64,000 nt of DNA, from contig CABYYE010000003.1 in assembly GCA_902523095.1 (NCBI GenBank), positions 1-64,000 of the forward strand, in the 5' to 3' direction. The notes under the pieces were generated by a model, which searched no databases, was not told the origin of the DNA, and saw only the letters and a list, made by a program, of their open reading frames with translations. The first letter of the stretch is position 1, and the number at the start of each line of letters is the position of its first letter. Below are positions 1-11,321 of this stretch, in pieces. The translations under genes and the position numbers were made by a program. The stretch comes from an uncultured Pelagibacteraceae bacterium (GTDB lineage Bacteria > Pseudomonadota > Alphaproteobacteria > Pelagibacterales > Pelagibacteraceae).

Positions 1-123
1 TTTTTTTAAGCTGACTTTATATCTAAGATTTCCATCTTTAATTCTTACGTCTTTTACGTATAAATTAATAATTTCCTCCTCAAGAGACTTTTTAACAACT
101 TCAACTTCTGGTAATTCTGGCAT
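1..123 (-). CDS. mutM: Formamidopyrimidine-DNA glycosylase, N-terminal fragment (runs off the window)
   Basis: Reverse complement from cat at 121-123 reads MPELPEVEVVKKSLEEEIINLYVKDVRIKDGNLRYKVSLKK; MPELPEVE is the hallmark N-terminus of MutM/Fpg. Confidence 0.9.
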   Translation of the reverse strand, partial: MPELPEVEVVKKSLEEEIINLYVKDVRIKDGNLRYKVSLKK

Positions 124-134
124 ATAATTTATTT

Positions 135-839
135 ATGAAAAACACTATTCAAGATAAAACTAAACTAGTCAATTCTGTATTTACAAAAGTTTACAAAAAA
201 TATGATTTAATGAATGATTTAATGTCACTAGGAGTGCATAGAATTTGGAAAAATAAGTTTTTAGACTGGATGAATCCGCAATTAAATAATAGTTTGATTG
301 ATGTAGCGTCTGGTACAGGTGATATTGCGAAGCTTTTTTCTAATAGAATAAAAAACTCTGGAAATATAGTATGCCTTGAGCCTAATAAAGATATGTACAA
401 AATAGGAAAAAATAATTTAAAGAAATTTTCGAATGTTAAATGGCATTTAGCATCAGCAGAAAAATTGCCTTTTAAAGATAATTCTTTTGACTTTTACTCA
501 ATTAGTTATGGTATGAGAAATGTTTCTGACATAAATTTGACTTTAAAAGAGGCTTTTCGAATTTTGAAACCTGGAGGACGATTTATGTGTTTAGAATTTT
601 CAAAGATAAATAATGAAATTTTGAACTCTTTTTATCAAGAGTACTCAAAGATAATTCCAATAATTGGCAAATATATCGTGGGTTCCTCTAAACCTTACGA
701 TTACTTAATAAAAAGTATTAATGATTTTCACTCTCAGGAAGAATTAGAGGATCTAATTAAAAAAAATGGTTTTTACGAAGTAGAGTTTAGAAATCTCTCA
801 GGTGGTATATCTGCTATACACTCCGGATGGAAAATTTAG
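135..839 (+). CDS. ubiE: Ubiquinone/menaquinone biosynthesis C-methyltransferase
   Basis: SAM methyltransferase motifs (LIDVASGTGDIA, ISYGMRNVSD, RILKPGGRFMCLEFS); followed by ubiB. Confidence 0.95.
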   Translation: MKNTIQDKTKLVNSVFTKVYKKYDLMNDLMSLGVHRIWKNKFLDWMNPQLNNSLIDVASGTGDIAKLFSNRIKNSGNIVCLEPNKDMYKIGKNNLKKFSNVKWHLASAEKLPFKDNSFDFYSISYGMRNVSDINLTLKEAFRILKPGGRFMCLEFSKINNEILNSFYQEYSKIIPIIGKYIVGSSKPYDYLIKSINDFHSQEELEDLIKKNGFYEVEFRNLSGGISAIHSGWKI

Positions 840-2405
840 ATGTTCAATAGAGTTTTTCAATTATTTAAAATTGCAAGGAAATTGTCAACATCAGGTGCTG
901 TAGATACTATTGACCAGTTGTACCAAGTGCCATTTGTTATTAAAATTTTTTTTAGTACTTTGTCATTAGGATCAAAAAGAAAAATAATTAATGATAACAA
1001 AAATCCAGGCGATAAGTTATGTATTGCCCTTGAAGGGATGGGAACAACTTTTATAAAGTTAGGACAATTTTTAGCAACAAGACCAGATATTATAGGTGAT
1101 GATTTAGCAAAAAGTTTAGAGAAACTACAAGATAAGCTCCCTGCTTTTGATACTATTGACGCAAAAAAAATTATTAAAAAAGAAGTAGGTGAAAAACAGT
1201 TTGCGGATATAATTGAATTGAGTGAGCCAATAGCAGCTGCTTCAATCGCTCAAGTTCATATAGCTAAACTAAAATATCAGGATGGAGTTAAAAACGTAGC
1301 AATTAAAATTTTACGTCCAAACATAGAAAAATTATTCAATGAGGAGTTGGATGCGCTATTATTGTTCGCATATATAATCGAAAATTCAATTTCAAAAGCA
1401 AAAAGACTTAAGTTAGTCGAAGTTGTTCATTTGCTTCGAGAGATTACTAATATTGAAATGGATTTGCGTTTCGAAGCTGCGGCAGCGAATGAACTATATG
1501 ACAATACAAAATATGACCAGGGTTTTAACGTTCCTCAAATTTATTGGAATTATACTTCAAGGAGAATTTTAACATTGGACAAGGTGGAAGGTATTTCTAT
1601 TCGTGAACATGAAAAATTAAAAGAATATGGTATAAATTTAAAATTACTAGCTGAAAATTTAATACAACACTTTTTGAAACAAGCTGTGAGAGATGGTTTT
1701 TTTCATGGTGATATGCACCAAGGAAATCTATTTGTAGATAAACAAGGAAACATAATACCAGTTGATTTTGGTATTATGGGTAGATTAGATAAAAATAATA
1801 GAAAATTTTTGGCAGAAATTTTGTATGGTTTTATTCAAAGAGATTACGTTAAAGTGGCAGAAGTTCATTTTCAAGCAGGTTTGGTGCCGATTAATGCCTC
1901 TAAAGAGGAGTTTGCTCAAGCTTTGAGATCAGTTGGTGAACCAATATTTGGTCAATCTATCAAGGATATATCTGGTGGTAATTTATTAGCTCAGCTTTTT
2001 GAGATCACAGAAAAATTTAATATGCCAACTCAGACACCATTATTGATACTTCAAAAGACTATGGTTGTAGTAGAGGGAGTAGCGAGAAGATTGTATCCTG
2101 ATACTAATATATGGGAAGTTTCGAGACCAGTATTAGAGGATTGGCTAAAAAAAGTTAAAAGTCCAAAATCAACATTTGATACAGCAATTAATACGTCTGC
2201 TGAAATAATTAAAAGAATTCCAGATTTTCCTGAATTTATGGATAAAGCAAGCTATGCTCTTCAATTAATGGCCGAGGGTAAACTAAATTTAAAGGTTGGA
2301 AATACAAAAAATTTGGAAGTGGAACAAATGAAATTAAAAAATTTCAGGAACAATATAGTTATAGGTTTTTTAGGTATTGTAATTTTCTCTTTATTAGTAT
2401 TTTAA
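840..2405 (+). CDS. ubiB: ABC1/UbiB-family atypical kinase in ubiquinone biosynthesis
   Basis: EGMGTTFIKLGQFLATRPD, HGDMHQGNLFVD, VDFGIMGRLD motifs; C-terminal TM segment. Confidence 0.95.
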   Translation: MFNRVFQLFKIARKLSTSGAVDTIDQLYQVPFVIKIFFSTLSLGSKRKIINDNKNPGDKLCIALEGMGTTFIKLGQFLATRPDIIGDDLAKSLEKLQDKLPAFDTIDAKKIIKKEVGEKQFADIIELSEPIAAASIAQVHIAKLKYQDGVKNVAIKILRPNIEKLFNEELDALLLFAYIIENSISKAKRLKLVEVVHLLREITNIEMDLRFEAAAANELYDNTKYDQGFNVPQIYWNYTSRRILTLDKVEGISIREHEKLKEYGINLKLLAENLIQHFLKQAVRDGFFHGDMHQGNLFVDKQGNIIPVDFGIMGRLDKNNRKFLAEILYGFIQRDYVKVAEVHFQAGLVPINASKEEFAQALRSVGEPIFGQSIKDISGGNLLAQLFEITEKFNMPTQTPLLILQKTMVVVEGVARRLYPDTNIWEVSRPVLEDWLKKVKSPKSTFDTAINTSAEIIKRIPDFPEFMDKASYALQLMAEGKLNLKVGNTKNLEVEQMKLKNFRNNIVIGFLGIVIFSLLVF

Positions 2406-2411
2406 TTAAAT

Positions 2412-3641
2412 ATGACATTAAAAAATAAAAAAATTCTACTAATAATTGGTGGAGGAATATCAGCTTACAAATCTCTTGATTTAATAAGATTATTAAAAAA
2501 AAATGAAATTAATATAAAAACTATTATTACTAAGAGTGGTAGAGAGTTCGTTACCCCTTTGTCTGTAACTACTTTAACAAAAGGTAGAACTTATGAAGAT
2601 ATTTTTGATACAAAAACTGAAGCTGAAATTGATCACATATCATTATCCAGATGGGCAGACTTAATCGTTGTATTGCCTGCCACAGCAAATTTTATGACTA
2701 AATTAAGTATTGGTAAAGCTGAAGATTTAGCTACCACAGTTTTGCTAGCTTCAAATAAAGATATTGCTTTAGTCCCAGCTATGAATGTTAGAATGTGGCT
2801 GCACAAAGCTACACAAAAAAATTTCAAAATTTTGCAGGATTATGGGTACGATTTTATTGGACCTGAAAAAGGTGAAATGGCTTGTGGTGAATATGGTGAA
2901 GGAAAAATGTCAAGCCCTAGACAAATTTATTCTTATATCAAAAATTATTTTGACAAAAAAAATTTAATGAAAAATAAAAATTTTAAAGCTCTTGTAACTG
3001 CTGGACCTACAAGAGAATATTTGGATCCAATCAGATATATTTCAAATGAGTCAAGTGGTAAACAAGGCTATGAAATAGCAAAAGCTCTTGATAAATTGGG
3101 CATTAAAACCAAGTTAATATCTGGCCCATCTAATAATGTAGCTAATAAAAACATAAAAGTTAAAAGCGTAATTTCAGCAAAAGATATGATGGATGAAGTA
3201 AAAAAATCTTTGCCTGTAGATATAGCTGTTTGTACTGCAGCTGTTGCTGATTATAGACCATTAATTAAAAGTAAAAACAAATTAAAAAAAAGTAGTTCTA
3301 ATATCATAAATTTAAAACTAGAAAAAAATTCTGACATACTCGAATTTTTAAGTAAAAATAATAAATTTAGACCAAAAATAGTAGTAGGTTTTGCTGCAGA
3401 AACAGAAAACATAATTCATAATTCAAAAATTAAAATTAAAGAAAAGTACTGTGATTTAATCATAGCCAATGACGTCTCTAAGAAAAATAGAGGTTTTAAT
3501 TCTGATTACAACAAAGTATCTATTATAGATAAAAATGGAAAGATTCATTCGATTCCAAAAAATAAAAAAAGTTTTATTGCTAATACAATTGCAAAAAAAA
3601 TATTAGATAAGCTTTTAGTGGATGACAAAAATATTAATTAA
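2412..3641 (+). CDS. coaBC: Bifunctional phosphopantothenoylcysteine decarboxylase/phosphopantothenate-cysteine ligase
   Basis: Flavoprotein N-domain (GGGISAYKSLDLIR, PAMNVRMW) and ligase domain (VTAGPTREYLDPIRYISNESSGKQGYEIA). Confidence 0.95.
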   Translation: MTLKNKKILLIIGGGISAYKSLDLIRLLKKNEINIKTIITKSGREFVTPLSVTTLTKGRTYEDIFDTKTEAEIDHISLSRWADLIVVLPATANFMTKLSIGKAEDLATTVLLASNKDIALVPAMNVRMWLHKATQKNFKILQDYGYDFIGPEKGEMACGEYGEGKMSSPRQIYSYIKNYFDKKNLMKNKNFKALVTAGPTREYLDPIRYISNESSGKQGYEIAKALDKLGIKTKLISGPSNNVANKNIKVKSVISAKDMMDEVKKSLPVDIAVCTAAVADYRPLIKSKNKLKKSSSNIINLKLEKNSDILEFLSKNNKFRPKIVVGFAAETENIIHNSKIKIKEKYCDLIIANDVSKKNRGFNSDYNKVSIIDKNGKIHSIPKNKKSFIANTIAKKILDKLLVDDKNIN

Positions 3642-4062
3642 AAGACTTACTAAAAAAGTAGATTTGCCCAAATATGAGACGAGTGGATCTTCTGGTATGG
3701 ACTTATCCGCAAATGTAGAGTCTACGATTTATTTGGAACCTGGCAAAATTGCAATAATTCCCACAGGTTTAGCCTTATCTGTACCTAAAGAATTTGAGAT
3801 ACAAATTAGACCAAGATCGGGATTAGCTGCAAAGCAAAAGATAAGTGTTTTGAATACTCCAGGGACTATTGACTCTGATTATAGGGGAGAAATTAAAGTT
3901 ATTTTGATTAATCATGGAAAAGAAACTTTTAAAATTGATAAAGGGCTTCGTATAGCTCAAATGGTTTTATGTCCAGTCGTGCATGCGCAAATTGAAGAGG
4001 TAGATGATTTAAATAAAACAAAACGTGGTTCGGGTGGATTCGGGTCAACTGGAATCAAATAA
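3622..4062 (+). CDS. dut: dUTP pyrophosphatase
   Basis: SSGMDLSA, RPRSGLAAK, PGTIDSDYRGEIKV, GSGGFGSTG motifs; start overlaps coaBC end by 20 nt. Confidence 0.96.
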   Translation: MTKILIKRLTKKVDLPKYETSGSSGMDLSANVESTIYLEPGKIAIIPTGLALSVPKEFEIQIRPRSGLAAKQKISVLNTPGTIDSDYRGEIKVILINHGKETFKIDKGLRIAQMVLCPVVHAQIEEVDDLNKTKRGSGGFGSTGIK

Positions 4063-4806
4063 ATGAAAGATAATATTAAACAATTTGAAAGATTTGAAAA
4101 ACAAATAATCTTAAAAAAGATTGGTTTTATAGGTCAAAAAAAGATTAATTCAGCAAAAATTCTGGTTATAGGTTTAGGAGGTTTAGGTTGTCCTCTTATT
4201 ACATATCTTGCTAATTCTGGTGTTGGAAAAATAGGTATTGTTGATTTTGACAAAGTCGAAATTACAAACTTAAACAGACAGACTTTATTTAATACATGTG
4301 ACTTAGGTAAATTTAAAAGTGATTGTGCTAAAAAGGCAATAGGTAAAATTAACAAAAAAGTGAATGTTGTTTCCTACAAAGAAAAATTAACAAAAAAAAA
4401 TATAAAAAGAATATTTAAAAATTTTAAAATTATTTGTGATGGTACTGATAATTTTGAAACTAGATATCTTATTAACGATTACTGCGTTAAAAATAAAAAA
4501 ATTTTAATTACATCTGCAATTAGCAAGTTCGATGGGCATTTAATGAAGTTTAATTTTAATAAAAAAAGTCCATGCTATAGATGTTTTATGCCAGAAAAAC
4601 CTCTATTAGAGAATAATTGTCAAGCAGAAGGGATATTTTCTCCAGTTGCAGGCATAATGGGCTCATTGCAAGCTAGTGAAGTTTTAAAAACTATTATAAG
4701 TGCCAGGGATGATTTGAATGGAAACTTAGTAGTATTTAATGCATTGAAAACTGAATTCAGAAAATCAATTATATCTATAAATCCACATTGCATCAACAAA
4801 TGTTAA
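4063..4806 (+). CDS. ThiF/MoeB/HesA-family adenylyltransferase
   Basis: GLGGLGCPLITYLANSGVGKIGIVDFDKVEITNLNRQ, DGTDNFETRYLIND, CYRCFMPEKP. Confidence 0.85.
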   Translation: MKDNIKQFERFEKQIILKKIGFIGQKKINSAKILVIGLGGLGCPLITYLANSGVGKIGIVDFDKVEITNLNRQTLFNTCDLGKFKSDCAKKAIGKINKKVNVVSYKEKLTKKNIKRIFKNFKIICDGTDNFETRYLINDYCVKNKKILITSAISKFDGHLMKFNFNKKSPCYRCFMPEKPLLENNCQAEGIFSPVAGIMGSLQASEVLKTIISARDDLNGNLVVFNALKTEFRKSIISINPHCINKC

Positions 4807-5246
4807 AGATTTTTATCAAAATAATTATTTTAATTTTCATAAATAATTTTGCTTTTGCAAATGATGAATATTTTTTAACACTTCGCTATGATAAAGTTAA
4901 TTTAAGGCAAGGACCTTCTAAAGAGTATCCAATTAAAATTTTTTATAAAAAAAAATATTTACCAGTTTTGGTTCAAGATAAGTCTGACAACTTTAGGAAA
5001 GTAAGAGACCATGAAAATAATACTGGTTGGTTACATATTTCTCAACTCTCCAAAAAAAAGGCCGCTATAGTAATTACTAATAAATTGATAATGTTCAAAA
5101 ATCCGACAAAATACTCTAGACCAATTGCAATTTTAGAGAATGGGCGTCTTATAAGAGTAATTAAATGTAAAGAAAGTTGGTGTAAGGTAAAAACTGATAA
5201 ATATAAGGGTTGGTTGGATAAAAAAAGCTTATGGGGATTGCTTTAG
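4788..5246 (+). CDS. Secreted bacterial SH3-domain protein
   Basis: Signal-like N-terminus and SH3b repeats (VNLRQGPSKEYPI, GWLHISQLS, GWLDKKSLWGLL); start may be the internal Met at 4800. Confidence 0.75.
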   Translation: MHQQMLKIFIKIIILIFINNFAFANDEYFLTLRYDKVNLRQGPSKEYPIKIFYKKKYLPVLVQDKSDNFRKVRDHENNTGWLHISQLSKKKAAIVITNKLIMFKNPTKYSRPIAILENGRLIRVIKCKESWCKVKTDKYKGWLDKKSLWGLL

Positions 5247-5497
5247 TTTTTGATTCTGTAAGCAACTTTAGACGCCCAAAATTTATCTAATAAGAAATAC
5301 CATATTGCATTAGCTAGTGGTTCTACTATTGCATCTGTAAGAGCTACAGTAAACGAAACATCTGCGATAGACATTAAGACAATAATTGCAATCGCAAAAT
5401 GTCCTATTGTATAGACAATTGTTCTTAAAATTGAACCTTTGTTATTTTTATAAATATTTTTGACTGCGGTAAATATTCCTTGAGTAAATTCTACCAT
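5243..5497 (-). CDS. DUF2061-like small membrane protein
   Basis: 84 aa with two hydrophobic segments and the pattern RTIVYTIGHF...DAIVEPLANAIWYFLLDKFW. Confidence 0.55.
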   Translation of the reverse strand: MVEFTQGIFTAVKNIYKNNKGSILRTIVYTIGHFAIAIIVLMSIADVSFTVALTDAIVEPLANAIWYFLLDKFWASKVAYRIKN

Positions 5498-5507
5498 AAT
5501 TTAAAGT

Positions 5508-7697
<2,190 letters not shown>

Positions 7698-7716
7698 TTA
7701 TTGGTTTATTATCTAC

Positions 7717-7745
7717 TTTATAATTATTCTAAACTATAAAGTCAA
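7717..7745 (-). promoter_or_regulatory. Predicted katG promoter with overlapping Irr/PerR-like operator
   Basis: Minus strand TTGACT (7740-7745), 17-nt spacer, TATAAA (7717-7722); inverted repeat TTTATAA-TTA-TTCTAAA at 7717-7733 (plus strand) covers the -10 and part of the spacer. Confidence 0.6.
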
Positions 7746-7754
7746 TATATAGGG

Positions 7755-8177
7755 CTAGTTTTGAAGTCTTATTACAACTTCAAGATTTTTGATTTTTTTT
7801 CCTTTTGGTGGATTAGGAACTTTGCTTAATTTTACTTGGTTATAATTAATATCAGTAAGCTCTTTAGTTCCTTCATCATAAAAATGGTGGTGCGACTTAA
7901 TGTTCGTATCGTAATAACTTTTATTTTTACTAGTTAAAATTTCTTTCAAATATCCAGCATTAGTAAATGCTTCTACTGTGTTATAGATTGTTGCTAAAGA
8001 AATTTTTTCACTCCCATTCTTATTAATTTTCTTATTCAAAGTTTCAACTGTAAAATGAAAAGTTTTATTCTTATCAAATAACTTTTTAGCTATTAAAATT
8101 CTTTGTTTTGTGGGTCTAAGGCCTGAACCTCTCAATTTATTTATAATATTGTTTTTTTGGTTCATAAACTTAGTCAT
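7755..8177 (-). CDS. irr: Fur-family transcriptional regulator, Irr-like
   Basis: GLRPTKQRILIAKKLF, SLATIYNTVEAFTNAGYLKEI, YYDTNIKSHHHFYDE, C-terminal LEVVIRLQN; pattern typical of alphaproteobacterial Irr. Confidence 0.75.
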   Translation of the reverse strand: MTKFMNQKNNIINKLRGSGLRPTKQRILIAKKLFDKNKTFHFTVETLNKKINKNGSEKISLATIYNTVEAFTNAGYLKEILTSKNKSYYDTNIKSHHHFYDEGTKELTDINYNQVKLSKVPNPPKGKKIKNLEVVIRLQN

Positions 8178-8247
8178 TTATTGATATATTTAACAATTAT
8201 TTATATAAAATTGTATATAAATCAAGTAAAAACTACTAACTTAACCT

Positions 8248-8751
8248 ATGCAAAAAAATAGCTTTAATTACGAAGAGTTAATTGCTTGTGGAAAGGGAGA
8301 TTTATTTGGTGAAGGGAATGCAAAACTACCGTTGCCTCCTATGTTAATGTTTGACAGGATAACCGAAATAAAAAAAGATATTGGTGAATTTAAAAAAGGT
8401 TTTATTAAAGCAGAGTTAGATATTAAAGATAATTTATGGTTTTTTGATTGTCATTTTAGAAATGATCCAGTTATGCCAGGTTGTTTAGGTTTAGATGCTA
8501 TGTGGCAATTAGTTGGCTTTTTTTTAGGATGGGTAGGAGAACCTGGAAAAGGAAGAGCTTTAGGTGTTAATACAGTCAAGTTTACTGGAGAAGTTCTTAA
8601 AAATGTCAAGTTAGCCACTTATGAAATAAATATGAAAAGAATTTTAAAAAAAGAGGGTGCAGTAGTAGGGTTAGCTAATGGTATATTAAATGCGGATGGA
8701 AAGAAAATTTATAGCGCAGAGAATTTGAAAGTCGGTTTATTTAAATCATGA
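8248..8751 (+). CDS. fabA: 3-hydroxydecanoyl-ACP dehydratase/isomerase
   Basis: [45 protein letters not shown]. Confidence 0.96.
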   Translation: MQKNSFNYEELIACGKGDLFGEGNAKLPLPPMLMFDRITEIKKDIGEFKKGFIKAELDIKDNLWFFDCHFRNDPVMPGCLGLDAMWQLVGFFLGWVGEPGKGRALGVNTVKFTGEVLKNVKLATYEINMKRILKKEGAVVGLANGILNADGKKIYSAENLKVGLFKS

Positions 8752-9959
8752 AACGGGTAGTAATAACAGGTCTTGGGATAGTATCTTGTCTTGGAAATAA
8801 CCAAGATGAAGTTTACAAATCTCTTTTAAATTCAAAATCAGGAATTTCTTTTTCAGAAGAATATAAAGAATATAACCTAAAAAGTAATATTCATGGAAAA
8901 CCTAAAATTAAGCTTGAAGATCATGTTGATAGAAAATTTATTAGGTTTATGGGTCCAGGTTCAGCTTATAACTTTATATCGATGAACGAAGCTGTAAAAG
9001 ACTCTGGCTTGGAAGAAAAAGATGTTAGTAATATTAGTACTGGAATGATTATGGGTTCTGGAGGCCCTTCAATAGAAAATGTCATTTTGGCAGCAGATAA
9101 AACAAGAGAGAAAAATCCAAAAAGAATGGGACCCTTTGTTGTACCTAGAACAATGTCTAGCACTGCTTCGGCTACATTAGCCGTTCCTTTTAAAATCAAG
9201 GGAGTTAATTATACAATTAGTTCTGCATGTGCAACAAGTGGTCACTGTATAGGTAATGCTATGGAGTTAATACAACTCGGTAAGCAGAAAATTATTTTTG
9301 CTGGTGGTAGCGATGAAGTTCACTTTGCGATGACAGCTATGTTTGATGCAATGACTGCTCTATCATCTAAATATAATAATACGCCTGAAAAAGCTTCGAG
9401 ACCTTATGATAAAACGAGAGACGGGTTTGTTATTTCTGGCGGTGGGGGCGTATTAGTCTTAGAAGAGTTTGAACATGCAAAAGCAAGAGGTGCAAAAATT
9501 TATGCTGAACTTTCTGGTTATGGAGCAACTTCTGACGGTTTCGATATGGTGGCTCCCTCTGGTGAAGGTGCTGTACGATGTATGAAAATGGCTTTAGCAA
9601 CTGCAAAAAATAAAATTGATTACATAAATACACATGGTACTTCGACACCTGTGGGTGATATAACTGAACTAAAAGCAGTCGGTGAGGTATTCAAAGAATA
9701 TAAACCTAAAATTAGTTCTACAAAATCTTTGGCTGGCCATTCACTTGGTGCTACTTCAGTACACGAAGCTATCTACTGCTTGATAATGATGAAAAATAAT
9801 TTTATAGCTGCTTCAGCTAACATCACTGATATGGACGATGAAGCAAAAAAATATCCAATCATAAGAAATGTTGAAAAAGATGTAACTTTAAACTCTGTTA
9901 TGTCCAATAGCTTTGGTTTTGGTGGAACTAATGCAACTTTAGTTTTTGAAAAGGTTTAA
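8748..9959 (+). CDS. fabB: Beta-ketoacyl-ACP synthase I
   Basis: [51 protein letters not shown]. Confidence 0.95.
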   Translation: MKRVVITGLGIVSCLGNNQDEVYKSLLNSKSGISFSEEYKEYNLKSNIHGKPKIKLEDHVDRKFIRFMGPGSAYNFISMNEAVKDSGLEEKDVSNISTGMIMGSGGPSIENVILAADKTREKNPKRMGPFVVPRTMSSTASATLAVPFKIKGVNYTISSACATSGHCIGNAMELIQLGKQKIIFAGGSDEVHFAMTAMFDAMTALSSKYNNTPEKASRPYDKTRDGFVISGGGGVLVLEEFEHAKARGAKIYAELSGYGATSDGFDMVAPSGEGAVRCMKMALATAKNKIDYINTHGTSTPVGDITELKAVGEVFKEYKPKISSTKSLAGHSLGATSVHEAIYCLIMMKNNFIAASANITDMDDEAKKYPIIRNVEKDVTLNSVMSNSFGFGGTNATLVFEKV

Positions 9960-9961
9960 AA

Positions 9962-10747
9962 ATGAATTTGATGAAAGGTAAAAAAGGATTAATCATGGGC
10001 GTTGCCAATGAGCGCTCTATCGCATGGGGTATTGCGCAAAAACTAGCTGCCTCAGGCGCTGAACTTGCTTTTACATATCTAGGAGATGCGTTAAAAAAGA
10101 GAGTAATCCCACTTGCGGAAAAATTAAATTCAAATGTAACTTTCAGTTGCGATGTAGAAAAAAAGGAAGAAATAATAAAACTATTTGAAGATATCAAGTC
10201 AAAATGGGGTCAGATTGATTTTGTAATACATGCTGTAGCATTTTCAGATAAATCAGAATTATCAGGAGAATATTTAAATACAACCAGAGAAAATTTTTTA
10301 AAAAGTATGTTAATTTCTTGTTTTTCCTTTACAGAAGTAGCTAAGGAAGCTTCAAAAATTATGAAAGAAAACGGTAGTATGCTCACACTAACTTATGAAT
10401 CTACAAAAGCAATACCGAACTATAATGTAATGGGTGTTTGTAAATCTGCTCTTGAAGCAAGTGTAAAATATTTAGCTAGAGATTTGGGTGCTAAAAAAAT
10501 AAGGGTTAATGCTATAAGCGCAGGTCCTATCAAAACACTTGCTGCTTCTGCTATCGGTGATGCTAAATTTTTATACAAATGGAATGAGGATCATTCTTTT
10601 TTAAAAAGAAATGTAGATATAAATGATGTTGGAAATTCAGCTTTATACTTAACCAGCGATCTTGCTGCAGGGGTAACTGGCGAAATACATTATGTTGACG
10701 CTGGATATAATAAAGTTGGAATGCCTAATCCTAAAAATATATCCTGA
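9962..10747 (+). CDS. fabI: Enoyl-ACP reductase (NADH)
   Basis: GVANERSIAWGIAQKLAASGAELAFTYLG; C-terminal SDLAAGVTGEIHYVDAGYN. Confidence 0.96.
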   Translation: MNLMKGKKGLIMGVANERSIAWGIAQKLAASGAELAFTYLGDALKKRVIPLAEKLNSNVTFSCDVEKKEEIIKLFEDIKSKWGQIDFVIHAVAFSDKSELSGEYLNTTRENFLKSMLISCFSFTEVAKEASKIMKENGSMLTLTYESTKAIPNYNVMGVCKSALEASVKYLARDLGAKKIRVNAISAGPIKTLAASAIGDAKFLYKWNEDHSFLKRNVDINDVGNSALYLTSDLAAGVTGEIHYVDAGYNKVGMPNPKNIS

Positions 10748-10801
10748 CTTGCAAAGGTTGCATACCTAATCCTAAATAAAAATAGTTAAATCAATAAAAA
10801 A

Positions 10802-11317
10802 ATGAAGAACTTAAATAAAACAGTAAAAGAAAAAATTGATAATTTTTTTGATTGGATAAAAGGAGCAGAATTAATTGAGCTAAAAAGTTGTGATATAAGC
10901 GAGGATCCTGTTAGACCCGAGCTCGATGTAAAATTTAGAACTGAGTATGGACGTAAAATCTATGGAGTTAGATACAAAAAAGAAATTTGTGCCATTATGT
11001 GTTTCGGATTTACAAATGATATTCCAAAAACAGTTGAAGAATTAGATTTGATGACTAAAGATGCTTTTTTACAAGGTACTTTAAGAGATCAAAATGTTGG
11101 TAAAATAGCCATAGCGTATACTGTCTGGTCTAAAAAAAAAGGTGGAGGCAAATTAATTGTTAAAGAAGTATTTAAAAAAGTCAAACAATCAAATCATTTA
11201 AATAGATTAGTCACTTTATCTCCACTAACCGAAATGGCTAGAAGTTTTCATTTGAGAAATGGAGCTTTTGAACTTCAAATAAATGAAAAAACTCAAAACT
11301 TTGAATACAAAATTTGA
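10802..11317 (+). CDS. Uncharacterised protein, possibly GNAT-like
   Basis: 171-aa ORF; C-terminal pattern NRLVTLSPLTEMARSFHLRNGAFEL resembles a GNAT tail; no clear acetyl-CoA loop. Confidence 0.5.
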   Translation: MKNLNKTVKEKIDNFFDWIKGAELIELKSCDISEDPVRPELDVKFRTEYGRKIYGVRYKKEICAIMCFGFTNDIPKTVEELDLMTKDAFLQGTLRDQNVGKIAIAYTVWSKKKGGGKLIVKEVFKKVKQSNHLNRLVTLSPLTEMARSFHLRNGAFELQINEKTQNFEYKI

Positions 11318-11321
11318 AATT

